Below are positions 37,353-45,167 of a DNA stretch of 64,000 nt, piece by piece. Source of the DNA: Algoriphagus sp. (GTDB lineage Bacteria; Bacteroidota; Bacteroidia; Cytophagales; Cyclobacteriaceae). The stretch spans positions 1-64,000 of the forward strand of contig NZ_JAUXYL010000003.1 of the NCBI RefSeq assembly GCF_030694375.1, written 5' to 3'. How positions within the stretch are numbered: position 1 is the first letter of the stretch; each line of letters starts with the position of its first letter. Below the pieces are notes generated by a model. The model searched no databases and was not told the origin of the DNA. It saw nothing but the letters and a program-made list of their open reading frames with translations. The translations under genes and the position numbers were made by a program.

Positions 37353-40300
37353 TTAAATGATTTCAATCCCATCAATCTCCCCCATCACTCTCTCCGTTTC
37401 GGTCAATGCTTTGATGATTCGTTGATAATGCATAATATCCTCAAAATCCAGGATTCTTCCTTTGCGGTCTTTGAGCCATTTTTGGGCGGGTTGGTAGCCG
37501 CCGATGTAGAAGTTCCAGGCGACTTCAGGGACGGAATCGAAGTATTGATCGGAGTTGATGTAGACGCGGCCGGTGGCTAAACCTGTCAGGTCTTCGAGAC
37601 CTGACAGGTTTTCGAAACGAATCTTCTCCACCTCATTCTCGCCACCCACGGGATATTGGGTGATGAACTGAGCCAGTGTGGGGCTTTCCATCAGGTGAAG
37701 CTGTCGGAGTTCGCCGCCGAGGGCGACTAATTTCCAAAACATATCCGCATCCGTCGGATAGGGCACTCTCGGGAAGTCGATCTTCAAAAACTCCTTATAC
37801 GTCTCCCGATAGGTCGGGGAATGCAACACAGCATAGATGTAATCCAACAAATCTATCGGTGCAAAACTCCCATCAGCTTCGGACTTCTCTGATTCAAATG
37901 TCAACCCCAAACCCTTCGCAATCTGATCTACGATTTCCATATTCAGATTGGGCGTTCGGGTAACCTGATTTAATAGGCTTAACTGACTGTTTACTGGATT
38001 AATACAATATAATGGGAAAGAAACTCCTCCTCCTCTGTAATAGAAGTTAAAGTCTGTCATCTTCTTCGTAATGAAACATAGGTTCCACTCCATATTTCCA
38101 ACTACATGACCTTGCCTCCCAATAATTAATCCAATGTTGGAGTGGAGATTATAGTGATCCATCACTTTTCTGACAGTTCTCCAAACTAGCTTATCTTCAT
38201 AAAAGATGAATTTGTCATCAAATGGTCTATACGAGTAATCCTTTATAAATTTCTCTAGGTTTTTTTCATTTTTTATGTTGTCATATCCTTCAAGAATACT
38301 CCACCCCTCTTTCTTCTTTACATTGAATTTTGAATGTAATAGATCTTCATTTCTTTCAGTATTCTGAAAATCACTATACATTTTTAATAGCTCTTTACTT
38401 GTATCTTTTACAACGAAAGAATCATGAGCAGTTGTTAGCCCATTTCCATTAATTAAAAAAAGATCATTGCAAATGAAGCCGGCTGAATATTGGTCTTCTA
38501 AACTGAAGTCCTTTTTTAATAAATAAAAATACGGACTTGAGGGACTTACTTCTTCCAATGAAATTGAGTTCAAACTATTGGAATTTAAAAAATCATACTT
38601 ATCATTTCTTAATCCATACACACTAAATGAATATGCTTTCCCTAAATCAATTTCCTTTTTCAAACCTGTTTTAATAAAAAAATTAATTGAAACGCCCTGT
38701 TGAATATCAAATACATTTTCGTCTTTACTTCCATCAATGGCGGTTTCTTTTTTCTTTGCATTCCCGTGTAAATTAATGGTATAGATTTTATCAAAAGTCT
38801 TTAACAGATTCCATCGCATTCCTCGGAATGTTGGATTATCCAAAAACCCATGAGGATTAATAAATGCTAGGATGCCACTTCCGTTTTTCTCAATAAAGTA
38901 CTGTCCATAGCGGATAAACTTGACATAATCATCATTTATCCATTTTGGATTTCGCTCTTTTAGTTTCTCTTTTCCTCCGGGTTCTTTTTTGTAGTCCTCC
39001 ATCAAGTTCATGATCCACTCCCCTTTGTTAGAGCTTTCACCTGAATAAGGCGGATTTCCAGCCACGATCATCACCGGTGCATCCCGCTTGATCTGATTCG
39101 CTTCGGAGGCTTCGGCGGATAGCCAGTTGGCAAAAAGGGTTCCGGTATCCTTGTGGTATTCCTCCAGAGAATTGGTAAGGTAGATGCGGAAACGCTGGTT
39201 TTTTGTGCCCGAATAGCCAGTTTGCTTCAGCAGAAGATCAAGTTTCAAGTGCGCCATGGCATAGGAAGCCATCAGGAGTTCAAAGCCGTTGATGCGGGGA
39301 AGCAGGTGATTTTCCACATAGCTGTTCCAGAGTCCCTGCTGTCCTTTCATCTTGTCATAGATCTGCTGGATTGCCTCCGCCACAAAGGTACCCGTGCCTG
39401 TGGCCGGATCGAGGAATTGCACCCGATGCACTTCCTGCTCGACTTCCCGCATGCCTCCTGCAAATCGCTTGTCATGCGTGGGAATGGGAACTTTGATTTT
39501 GGTCTTGGATGTATCGGCCAATCCCATCGGCAAGTCGAATTCGGTGATCAGAATCTCGTCCACGGCACGGATGATAAAGTTCACCACGGGGTGGGGAGTG
39601 TACCATACCCCGCGCTGCTTGCGAAGCTTGGGATCGTATTGGGTCAGAAAATCCTCATAGAAGTGTATGATGGGATCTTCCATCTTGGTGGCCTTGCCGA
39701 AGTTCTTGAGGATGGCCTGCACATCTGCCGCACGGAAGATATCAGCCAAGGCATCCACGATCCAGGTGATCCGCTCATCAAGGTCGTACCCTGCGATGTA
39801 TTGGAAAAGCTTTCGCAGGAAGGGATTGGACTTGGGGATGAGTTCGGCCGCTTCCTGTCTGCTGAAAGTATCCAGCGAAGTATCGTACAGTCGCGCCGCA
39901 AACATCCCGTAAGCGATGGTTTGCGCATAGACATCAGAAAACTGCTTGGGCGTAATGTCGTGAATGAGGATTTCTTTGAAGGCGGACATCTGCTCCTTCA
40001 GTGTAGAGTTGTCCTGATGCTCTACGTCGCTTTCGAGTGCTGCCTCGATCACATTGGCGAGGAGTCGGGCTTTTCCAGCCATCATCTCAGCGAGCTTTTT
40101 GGAGCTCTTGATCGTCTGTCCGATGTGGGTGGTGAACTCTTTGATCAGAAGTTCGAAAGCCGGGAAGTTGTGGGGAAGCGGAAGGATTTTGCCCTGATCC
40201 ACCACGCCGATACGGATGGAAGTGGCGAGTTCCCCATTTCGATAATAGAAAAACTCCAGGTAATCGGTAAAGATCAGATTGTCCAGCGAACCCTTGTATC

Positions 40301-40574
40301 GGTCGAATTGCTCTTTGTTTCCGGTCTTTTTGGCTCCGGTGAGGTCAGCATCTCCGATGTCTTTAGCCTCGATGTAGCCGACGGGAATTCCTTTTTTATT
40401 GGTCAGAATGTAATCCGGCGCACCGCAGGCCTGTCGCTTGGGTTCGTTGGTGGCGGAGACATCTGGAACGAGGGATTCGAGGAGATTTTGGAGATCACCC
40501 CTAAAGGTATGCTCGGTGGCATTGCCGAGACGATAGCGGGTATTAAGGGAATGGAGGTAATCGGCTGTGGTCAT
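37353..40574 (-). CDS. single-polypeptide type IIG/ISP-like restriction-modification enzyme
   Basis: About 1073 residues. The N-terminal nuclease shows a PD-(D/E)xK pattern (APDY Asp54; GYIEAK with Glu69 and Lys71). A helical connector (about 130-330) leads to a gamma-class N6-adenine methyltransferase with motif I LDPATGTGTF (Asp389) and motif IV NPPY (507-510). The C-terminal third is the target-recognition region. There is no helicase, so it is closer to type IIG than to 1500-residue type ISP enzymes. An upstream in-frame start at 40649 is possible, but MTTADYLHSL at 40574 is preferred because the extra residues come from a hairpin repeat. It should both methylate and cut at its target. 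The next gene is the HEPN-like protein. Confidence 0.88.
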   Translation of the reverse strand: MTTADYLHSLNTRYRLGNATEHTFRGDLQNLLESLVPDVSATNEPKRQACGAPDYILTNKKGIPVGYIEAKDIGDADLTGAKKTGNKEQFDRYKGSLDNLIFTDYLEFFYYRNGELATSIRIGVVDQGKILPLPHNFPAFELLIKEFTTHIGQTIKSSKKLAEMMAGKARLLANVIEAALESDVEHQDNSTLKEQMSAFKEILIHDITPKQFSDVYAQTIAYGMFAARLYDTSLDTFSRQEAAELIPKSNPFLRKLFQYIAGYDLDERITWIVDALADIFRAADVQAILKNFGKATKMEDPIIHFYEDFLTQYDPKLRKQRGVWYTPHPVVNFIIRAVDEILITEFDLPMGLADTSKTKIKVPIPTHDKRFAGGMREVEQEVHRVQFLDPATGTGTFVAEAIQQIYDKMKGQQGLWNSYVENHLLPRINGFELLMASYAMAHLKLDLLLKQTGYSGTKNQRFRIYLTNSLEEYHKDTGTLFANWLSAEASEANQIKRDAPVMIVAGNPPYSGESSNKGEWIMNLMEDYKKEPGGKEKLKERNPKWINDDYVKFIRYGQYFIEKNGSGILAFINPHGFLDNPTFRGMRWNLLKTFDKIYTINLHGNAKKKETAIDGSKDENVFDIQQGVSINFFIKTGLKKEIDLGKAYSFSVYGLRNDKYDFLNSNSLNSISLEEVSPSSPYFYLLKKDFSLEDQYSAGFICNDLFLINGNGLTTAHDSFVVKDTSKELLKMYSDFQNTERNEDLLHSKFNVKKKEGWSILEGYDNIKNEKNLEKFIKDYSYRPFDDKFIFYEDKLVWRTVRKVMDHYNLHSNIGLIIGRQGHVVGNMEWNLCFITKKMTDFNFYYRGGGVSFPLYCINPVNSQLSLLNQVTRTPNLNMEIVDQIAKGLGLTFESEKSEADGSFAPIDLLDYIYAVLHSPTYRETYKEFLKIDFPRVPYPTDADMFWKLVALGGELRQLHLMESPTLAQFITQYPVGGENEVEKIRFENLSGLEDLTGLATGRVYINSDQYFDSVPEVAWNFYIGGYQPAQKWLKDRKGRILDFEDIMHYQRIIKALTETERVMGEIDGIEII
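37580..37610. repeat. perfect 14-bp hairpin inside the restriction-modification gene
   Basis: AACCTGTCAGGTCT (37580-37593), loop TCG, then AGACCTGACAGGTT (37597-37610). It is translated in frame as part of NLSGLEDLTGL within the C-terminal region. It has the form of a REP palindrome that has become coding. Confidence 0.88.
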
Positions 40575-41065
40575 GAAAAAAGGGTTGTATATACAAGTGA
40601 GTGCGGGCCTGTCTGCCGACAAGCAGACACTCACTTGGGCGACCCTCACTCAATCGGCTATTTAAAACTGAATCCTAAAGATATGGGATTAGATGAAAGA
40701 ATAAAGTGGGGAAATGAGATGATCAGAGAATTCTGGTGTAGCCGTCTTAAACCGATACCATTTGTCGGAGAAGATTTGGGCTAATGCCTGGTAACAGCTT
40801 CGGATTTCCTTGTGGAATGGGCTTAACCCCACATTCCTATTCATAAACAGTAATTCCAAACTATGAATGTCAGCTTTAACTGGTGAGATTAGATTAGCCA
40901 GAGCGCTGATTTGGGCTCAAGCCGATACTTTTTAAAAAATTTTTTCCTTACGAATTTCCTTCCGTTATCGATTGCGGGTGAAAGCAGTTAAGTTTCGGTC
41001 GTCTAAATACAATCGTAGGACAAATGCATTTTCACAAAATATTATTCTGTTTGGGGTTTTTTAGC
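40575..41065. other. spacer upstream of the restriction-modification gene
   Basis: The left end holds an inverted repeat, listed separately. The frame antisense to the methylase gene remains open to 40784 and ends in plausible-looking residues (LDERIKWGNEMIREF...), but with no start, family or operon support I do not call a gene. The rest is AT-rich with nothing recognised. Confidence 0.45.
40594..40637. promoter_or_regulatory. nested inverted repeat upstream of the restriction-modification gene
   Basis: Outer arms CAAGTGAGTG (40594-40603) and CACTCACTTG (40628-40637), inner arms GTCTGC and GCAGAC around CGACAA. It lies 20-63 bp upstream of the chosen ATG, a suitable place for an operator or an mRNA hairpin. 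The outer core also occurs at 28746-28769, so it could equally be a REP-type element. Confidence 0.55.
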
Positions 41066-41073
41066 TACCTTTG
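41066..41073 (+). promoter_or_regulatory. possible Bacteroidota -7 box of the SulP gene
   Basis: TACCTTTG fits the TAnnTTTG element of Bacteroidota sigma-A promoters. No convincing TTG partner is visible at the expected -33 position, and the resulting leader would be about 140 nt. Confidence 0.35.
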
Positions 41074-41216
41074 ACACACCATGCAATTATTCAGCTCAGT
41101 CGCTACTCCGCCTTGATTTTTTATTCGATTCCCATCGATTAGGACTGCCTTTACCGGCCTTCTGACTGCATTATTTTTCCAACTGTTCTATTTCAATTTA
41201 TCACACTTATTCAATA

Positions 41217-42749
41217 ATGAAGAAGTACTTCAACTTATTTGACTTTAGTCAGCGTGTAGATTACAAAACGGAAGTTCTATCCGGACTCACCGTTGCCCTT
41301 GCCCTAATCCCTGAGGCTGTTGCTTTTGCTTTTATTGCCGGACTTTCTCCTCTTACAGGTTTGTATGCCGCATTTGTGATGGGTCTGGTTACCTCCATTC
41401 TCGGCGGCAGACCGGGAATGATCTCCGGAGCCACCGGTGCAATTGCTGTGGTGATCGTGACCTTAGCAGCTACCCACGGGGTAGAATATGTTTTTGCCGC
41501 TGTAGTACTTTCCGGACTGATTCAGGTGGCCGCGGGTTCACTTCGGCTGGGTAAACTTATCCGTCTGGTGCCACATCCGGTGATTTTTGGCTTTGTCAAC
41601 GGACTGGCAATTATCATTTTTATGTCTCAACTCGATCAGTTCAAGGGTACTGATGGCAATTGGCTGACCGGAACGCCGATGTATATTTTGCTCGGATTGG
41701 TAGTATTGACCATGCTGATCATTTGGGGCTTACCCAAATTGACCAAAGCAGTGCCGGCCTCCCTGACCGCTATTGTGGTGGTTTTTGGATTGGTTGCGAT
41801 CATCGGGATCGACACCAAGACCGTCGGAGACATCGCAAGCATCAAAGGTGGCTTCCCTCCTTTCCACATTCCTTCTGTTCCATTTGCCTTTGAAACCCTC
41901 CGGATCATTTTCCCCTATGCCGCAATCATGGCAGGCGTTGGTTTGATCGAGTCACTTTTGACACTGAATATTATAGACGAAATCACCGAAACCAGAGGCC
42001 GAAGCAACAAGGAAGCTGTCGCACAAGGCGTAGCGAATATTGCATCAGGGTTTTTCTCAGGAATGGGTGGCTGTGCAATGATCGGTCAGAGTTTGATCAA
42101 TGTTTCTTCGGGAGCCAGGGCTAGACTATCCGGAATCGTGGCCTCAGTCATGCTATTGGTATTTATCGTCTTCGGATCCAGTCTGATTGAGCAAGTTCCC
42201 ATGGCCGCTTTGACAGGTTTGATGATCATGGTTGCGATCGGCACTTTCGAATGGGCCAGTATCAAAACAGTAACTAAAATGCCCAAAAAGGATATTTTCT
42301 TAATGTTCCTTGTCACCATTATCACTGCCGTCCTACACAATCTTGCCTTGGCTGTACTCATCGGAGTGATCCTCGCTGCCCTTTTCTTTGCATGGGACAA
42401 TGCCAAACGAATCCGTGCACGAAAATATGTGGATGAAAAAGGAGTAAAACACTACGAGATGTTTGGGCCCTTGTTTTTTGGCTCAGTCACGGCATTTTCA
42501 GAGAAATTTGATGTCCTGACTGACCCGGAGGAAGTGATCATTGACTTTGCCGAAAGTCGAGTTGTAGACATGTCGGCAATCGAAGCATTGAATAAAATCA
42601 CCGAACGTTACCATAAAGTGGGTAAAAAAGTCCACCTTCGTCACTTAAGTCCGGATTGCAAGAAACTTTTGGCTAGAGCCGATGAAATCATCGATATCAA
42701 CATCATCGAAGATCCGAACTACAAGCTAGTAATAGACGAATTGGCCTAA
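41217..42749 (+). CDS. SulP-family anion permease with STAS domain
   Basis: 510 residues: 10-12 membrane helices, then a cytoplasmic STAS domain (about 410-505, starting near KHYEMFGPLFFGSV and including VIIDFAESRVVDMSAIEAL). The N-terminal LSGLTVALALIPEAVAFAFIAGLSPLTGLYAAF is the SulP signature. Family members carry sulfate, bicarbonate or other dicarboxylate-like anions; the sequence does not tell which, and no sulfur-assimilation or carbonic-anhydrase gene is beside it. The next gene starts 45 nt downstream in the same direction. Confidence 0.92.
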   Translation: MKKYFNLFDFSQRVDYKTEVLSGLTVALALIPEAVAFAFIAGLSPLTGLYAAFVMGLVTSILGGRPGMISGATGAIAVVIVTLAATHGVEYVFAAVVLSGLIQVAAGSLRLGKLIRLVPHPVIFGFVNGLAIIIFMSQLDQFKGTDGNWLTGTPMYILLGLVVLTMLIIWGLPKLTKAVPASLTAIVVVFGLVAIIGIDTKTVGDIASIKGGFPPFHIPSVPFAFETLRIIFPYAAIMAGVGLIESLLTLNIIDEITETRGRSNKEAVAQGVANIASGFFSGMGGCAMIGQSLINVSSGARARLSGIVASVMLLVFIVFGSSLIEQVPMAALTGLMIMVAIGTFEWASIKTVTKMPKKDIFLMFLVTIITAVLHNLALAVLIGVILAALFFAWDNAKRIRARKYVDEKGVKHYEMFGPLFFGSVTAFSEKFDVLTDPEEVIIDFAESRVVDMSAIEALNKITERYHKVGKKVHLRHLSPDCKKLLARADEIIDINIIEDPNYKLVIDELA

Positions 42750-42794
42750 AAATCCCAATCTTACCAATCGCAAGGAATTGATTTTCAGTTTCTG

Positions 42795-43901
42795 GTGTTG
42801 TCCTTGAATGAGTACCAAATCAAAAAAATAAAGAAGATGATCGAGAATGCAATAAATGAAGAAGTTCAAGGACAAATTGAAAAGGAACGAGAAGGGCTGA
42901 GAGTTCTGATCACCTCAGAAAATCCACAAGATGAGCTAATCGCAAAATTAGCAAATCTGGAAGTGGAAGTGCAGTGGCATAAAATCGCAGAGCCCCTCAC
43001 TTCTTTAGAGGATACTTTTACTTTTCGGCATCTTAAACCAGTCTTTGATTATGCGGAAAAAAATGGCTTTGATTTGGTCATTGCAGTGGATTCTACCTAC
43101 GACAAATTTACACTTGGAGTAAGGAAGCTGGTAACAGGTAATTTTATCCTGCTAAACATCCATCACACATCGCTGATTTTATCAAAGTTATTATTGGAAA
43201 ATCACGGTTCACTGCGCTGCAAGAAATCGATATTTATCACCGATTTGTTGGAAAAAATCTTTGCAAAACACGAAGCTGAGATCACCACGATCGTAAATCT
43301 TCCTACTCCGCTGAAGGATCATGAAACGTTTATACTTTCCGAACCTGACGAGACTCTGTTTATCTCTGAAAATCAGGAAATCCTCCTGAAAGGTCAAAAC
43401 GACAGTCTGAGCTACTTGCTTTCCAGATTGATCATGTCTGCCAAAAAGGCAAAAAGTGAAGATAAAACCCTCTTTGACAGTTTGATAGGAATCTATACAG
43501 ACTATGGATTTCAGCGGGAAAAAAATCTTGCCGTATCCATCGAAGAGCCTTCACAAAAGGTATTCTTCAAAAAAGTGATAGCCAGACTGAAAAGAAAACC
43601 ACCGATGTCTCTCGGAATGACTGAGATCACAAGTATCGAAGACCTCAGCAACGGGACGCTGAAAAACCTGTTGAGCGGAAGAATTGTCCCCTCCAAGTCT
43701 CCCACCGCAAATGCGCTTCAAGTCCAATTGAGTAATAACAGCCGTTTTCTGATTTTCCCTACGGAGCAAAAGATCAACTTCTTTTTCACCAGCCATGGAA
43801 AATTGATCAAGAAGGATGATTTCACCACACTTAGTCAGCAATTTGATCAGCGCGTGGTAAAACTTCTTTCCGAAATAAACAGACTTGGTCTGGAAAATTA
43901 A
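42795..43901 (+). CDS. degenerate phosphohexomutase-like protein
   Basis: 368 residues with no obvious family at first sight. Segments line up with domains II and III of alpha-D-phosphohexomutases: FDLVIAVDSTYDKFTLGVR sits where DPDADRLGV binds metal, ILLNIHHTSLILSKLLLEN where GNQxGALLxDYLL occurs, KKSIFITDLLEKIFAKHEAEI where VKTIVTSEL..A...GVE occurs, and DKTLFDSLIGIYTDYGF matches KTLLDxLExIYxxYGY. The metal Asps are mostly lost, and the phosphoserine domain I is absent. It is therefore probably a pseudoenzyme with a binding or regulatory role. The start is a GTG at 42795; an ATG at 42837 is an alternative. The alignment was made by eye. Confidence 0.65.
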   Translation: MLSLNEYQIKKIKKMIENAINEEVQGQIEKEREGLRVLITSENPQDELIAKLANLEVEVQWHKIAEPLTSLEDTFTFRHLKPVFDYAEKNGFDLVIAVDSTYDKFTLGVRKLVTGNFILLNIHHTSLILSKLLLENHGSLRCKKSIFITDLLEKIFAKHEAEITTIVNLPTPLKDHETFILSEPDETLFISENQEILLKGQNDSLSYLLSRLIMSAKKAKSEDKTLFDSLIGIYTDYGFQREKNLAVSIEEPSQKVFFKKVIARLKRKPPMSLGMTEITSIEDLSNGTLKNLLSGRIVPSKSPTANALQVQLSNNSRFLIFPTEQKINFFFTSHGKLIKKDDFTTLSQQFDQRVVKLLSEINRLGLEN

Positions 43902-44333
43902 TTTCAGTCTACAATAAGATAAGGAAAGGATCCAAGCTCCTTTCTCTTTCAAAATCCATCAATCCAATGAGGGGCATCAACGGCTCCTTTTTGGATTATT
44001 TTTTTTTGATCCGATAAAAAAGTAACAGAAAAAACTTTTTTTAAACTACTTGAAGGTGGGATCCGAAAAACTTGGCATGTCTTTTAACATCTATTAAGAA
44101 AATCACAAAATATCCTCGAAGAGCCTACTTCGGGATCAGTAAATTTCATTAAAATGTATATCCGCTTTTCTACCTGTAATCCTATTAAATATCGTTTGAA
44201 GTTCCTTAGAACATTCTGTGGACCGTCGACCGTTGTCTGTGGACGATTAGCCGCAACTTCTAAAGCATATTTCTTAATTTCTGGCAGGATTGCGGATAAT
44301 CAGATTCATTAATTCAACTAACTATTACAGATC
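43902..44333. other. spacer with weak hairpin and GTGGACCGT repeat
   Basis: It contains a 7-bp hairpin, GAAAGGA (43924-43930) and TCCTTTC (43938-43944), that could be a weak terminator for the upstream gene, and a CTGTGGACCGTCGACCG...TGTCTGTGGACG block (44215-44252) related to the repeats at 14305 and 25636. Nothing coding is seen. Confidence 0.5.
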
Positions 44334-45020
44334 ATGAAAAAATTATTTATCGGCAGCCTTTTCGCCTTTTCAGTTTCATTTGGTGCTTTTGCCCAAAATG
44401 AAACTGAAAGCCTCAGCGAAAATTGTGAATGCCCACTTCAGCAGTCCGGAGTTGACTACTCTTCTTACACTTGGAGAACCAGAAGTTTTTCCGAAACTCC
44501 GCTTAATTACACAACGACCCGCTCCATCATGGAAAGCGCGGAAATGCCCTCAGGCCCATCAGGCTATACTACTGCCATTGGTATCAGAGGTGGATATACC
44601 TCTGGTGTTACGTTAAAACATTTTGTGAATAGCAAAGCAGCTGTGGAGTTGATTGTAGGTGCCAGCAGATGGAGAGGCACTTCATTGACGGGATTGTATG
44701 AGTGGCATAAAAAAGGCGCTCTTGAAGTTCCGCAGCTAAGCTGGGTTTACGGATTGGGTGCCAGATTGGGATTCTTTGACGGCCGATACTACTATGATGG
44801 ATTTCGACCATGTAATGATCCAAAAAATCGTAAATGCAATGGCTATTATGATGATCGTACCTTTGCCGCAATTGGAGTCGTGGGCATCGGTGGATTGGAA
44901 TACAAATTCAAGGATGCCCCATTAACACTCGGATTAGACTTAATTCCTTACTTCTATTTTCAGCATTATCGGGGAAACTTTATTGACGGAAGCTTTTCCC
45001 TCCGATACACCTTTAATTAA
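44334..45020 (+). CDS. outer-membrane beta-barrel-like protein
   Basis: 228 residues with a clear signal peptide (MKKLFIGSLFAFSVSFGAFAQ). The mature protein begins with a Cys-containing polar part (ENCECPLQQS), then alternating aromatic strands (TAIGIRGGYTSGVTLKHFV, AVELIVGASRWRG, LSWVYGLGARLGFFDG, LTLGLDLIPYFYFQH) and ends GSFSLRYTFN, close to the usual terminal aromatic strand of outer-membrane barrels. The length fits an 8-stranded barrel. Its function is unknown. A strong terminator follows. Confidence 0.8.
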   Translation: MKKLFIGSLFAFSVSFGAFAQNETESLSENCECPLQQSGVDYSSYTWRTRSFSETPLNYTTTRSIMESAEMPSGPSGYTTAIGIRGGYTSGVTLKHFVNSKAAVELIVGASRWRGTSLTGLYEWHKKGALEVPQLSWVYGLGARLGFFDGRYYYDGFRPCNDPKNRKCNGYYDDRTFAAIGVVGIGGLEYKFKDAPLTLGLDLIPYFYFQHYRGNFIDGSFSLRYTFN

Positions 45021-45079
45021 GTTTTGATACTCAGGACATCCTGTCCGGCTTAGTCCAAAATTTCGGGTGAAAAAACGAT

Positions 45080-45126
45080 GACCCGCTCCACGAGATCCTT
45101 AATTCTCGGGAGCGGGTTATTTTTTG
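45080..45126 (+). terminator. Rho-independent terminator
   Basis: ACCCGCTCCACGAGA and TCTCGGGAGCGGGT pair with one bulge or mismatch around a TCCTTAAT loop, followed by TATTTTTT. It lies 60 nt after the stop of the preceding gene and would also face the leftward gene at 45168. Confidence 0.85.
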
Positions 45127-45167
45127 ACCTTCGGTAGTCTCCTCAATCCAGTTTGAGTACTTCCATT

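Noticed and set aside
39153..40784. 543-codon open frame on the plus strand opposite the restriction-modification gene
   Set aside because: The minus-strand frame has catalytic motifs (E-x-K, DPATGTGTF, NPPY). The plus frame has no family, unusual composition and is explained by codon bias of the GC-richer part.
40660..40784. short plus-strand frame ending LDERIKWGNEMIREF...
   Set aside because: It has a protein-like look but no family, start signal or neighbour in the same direction.
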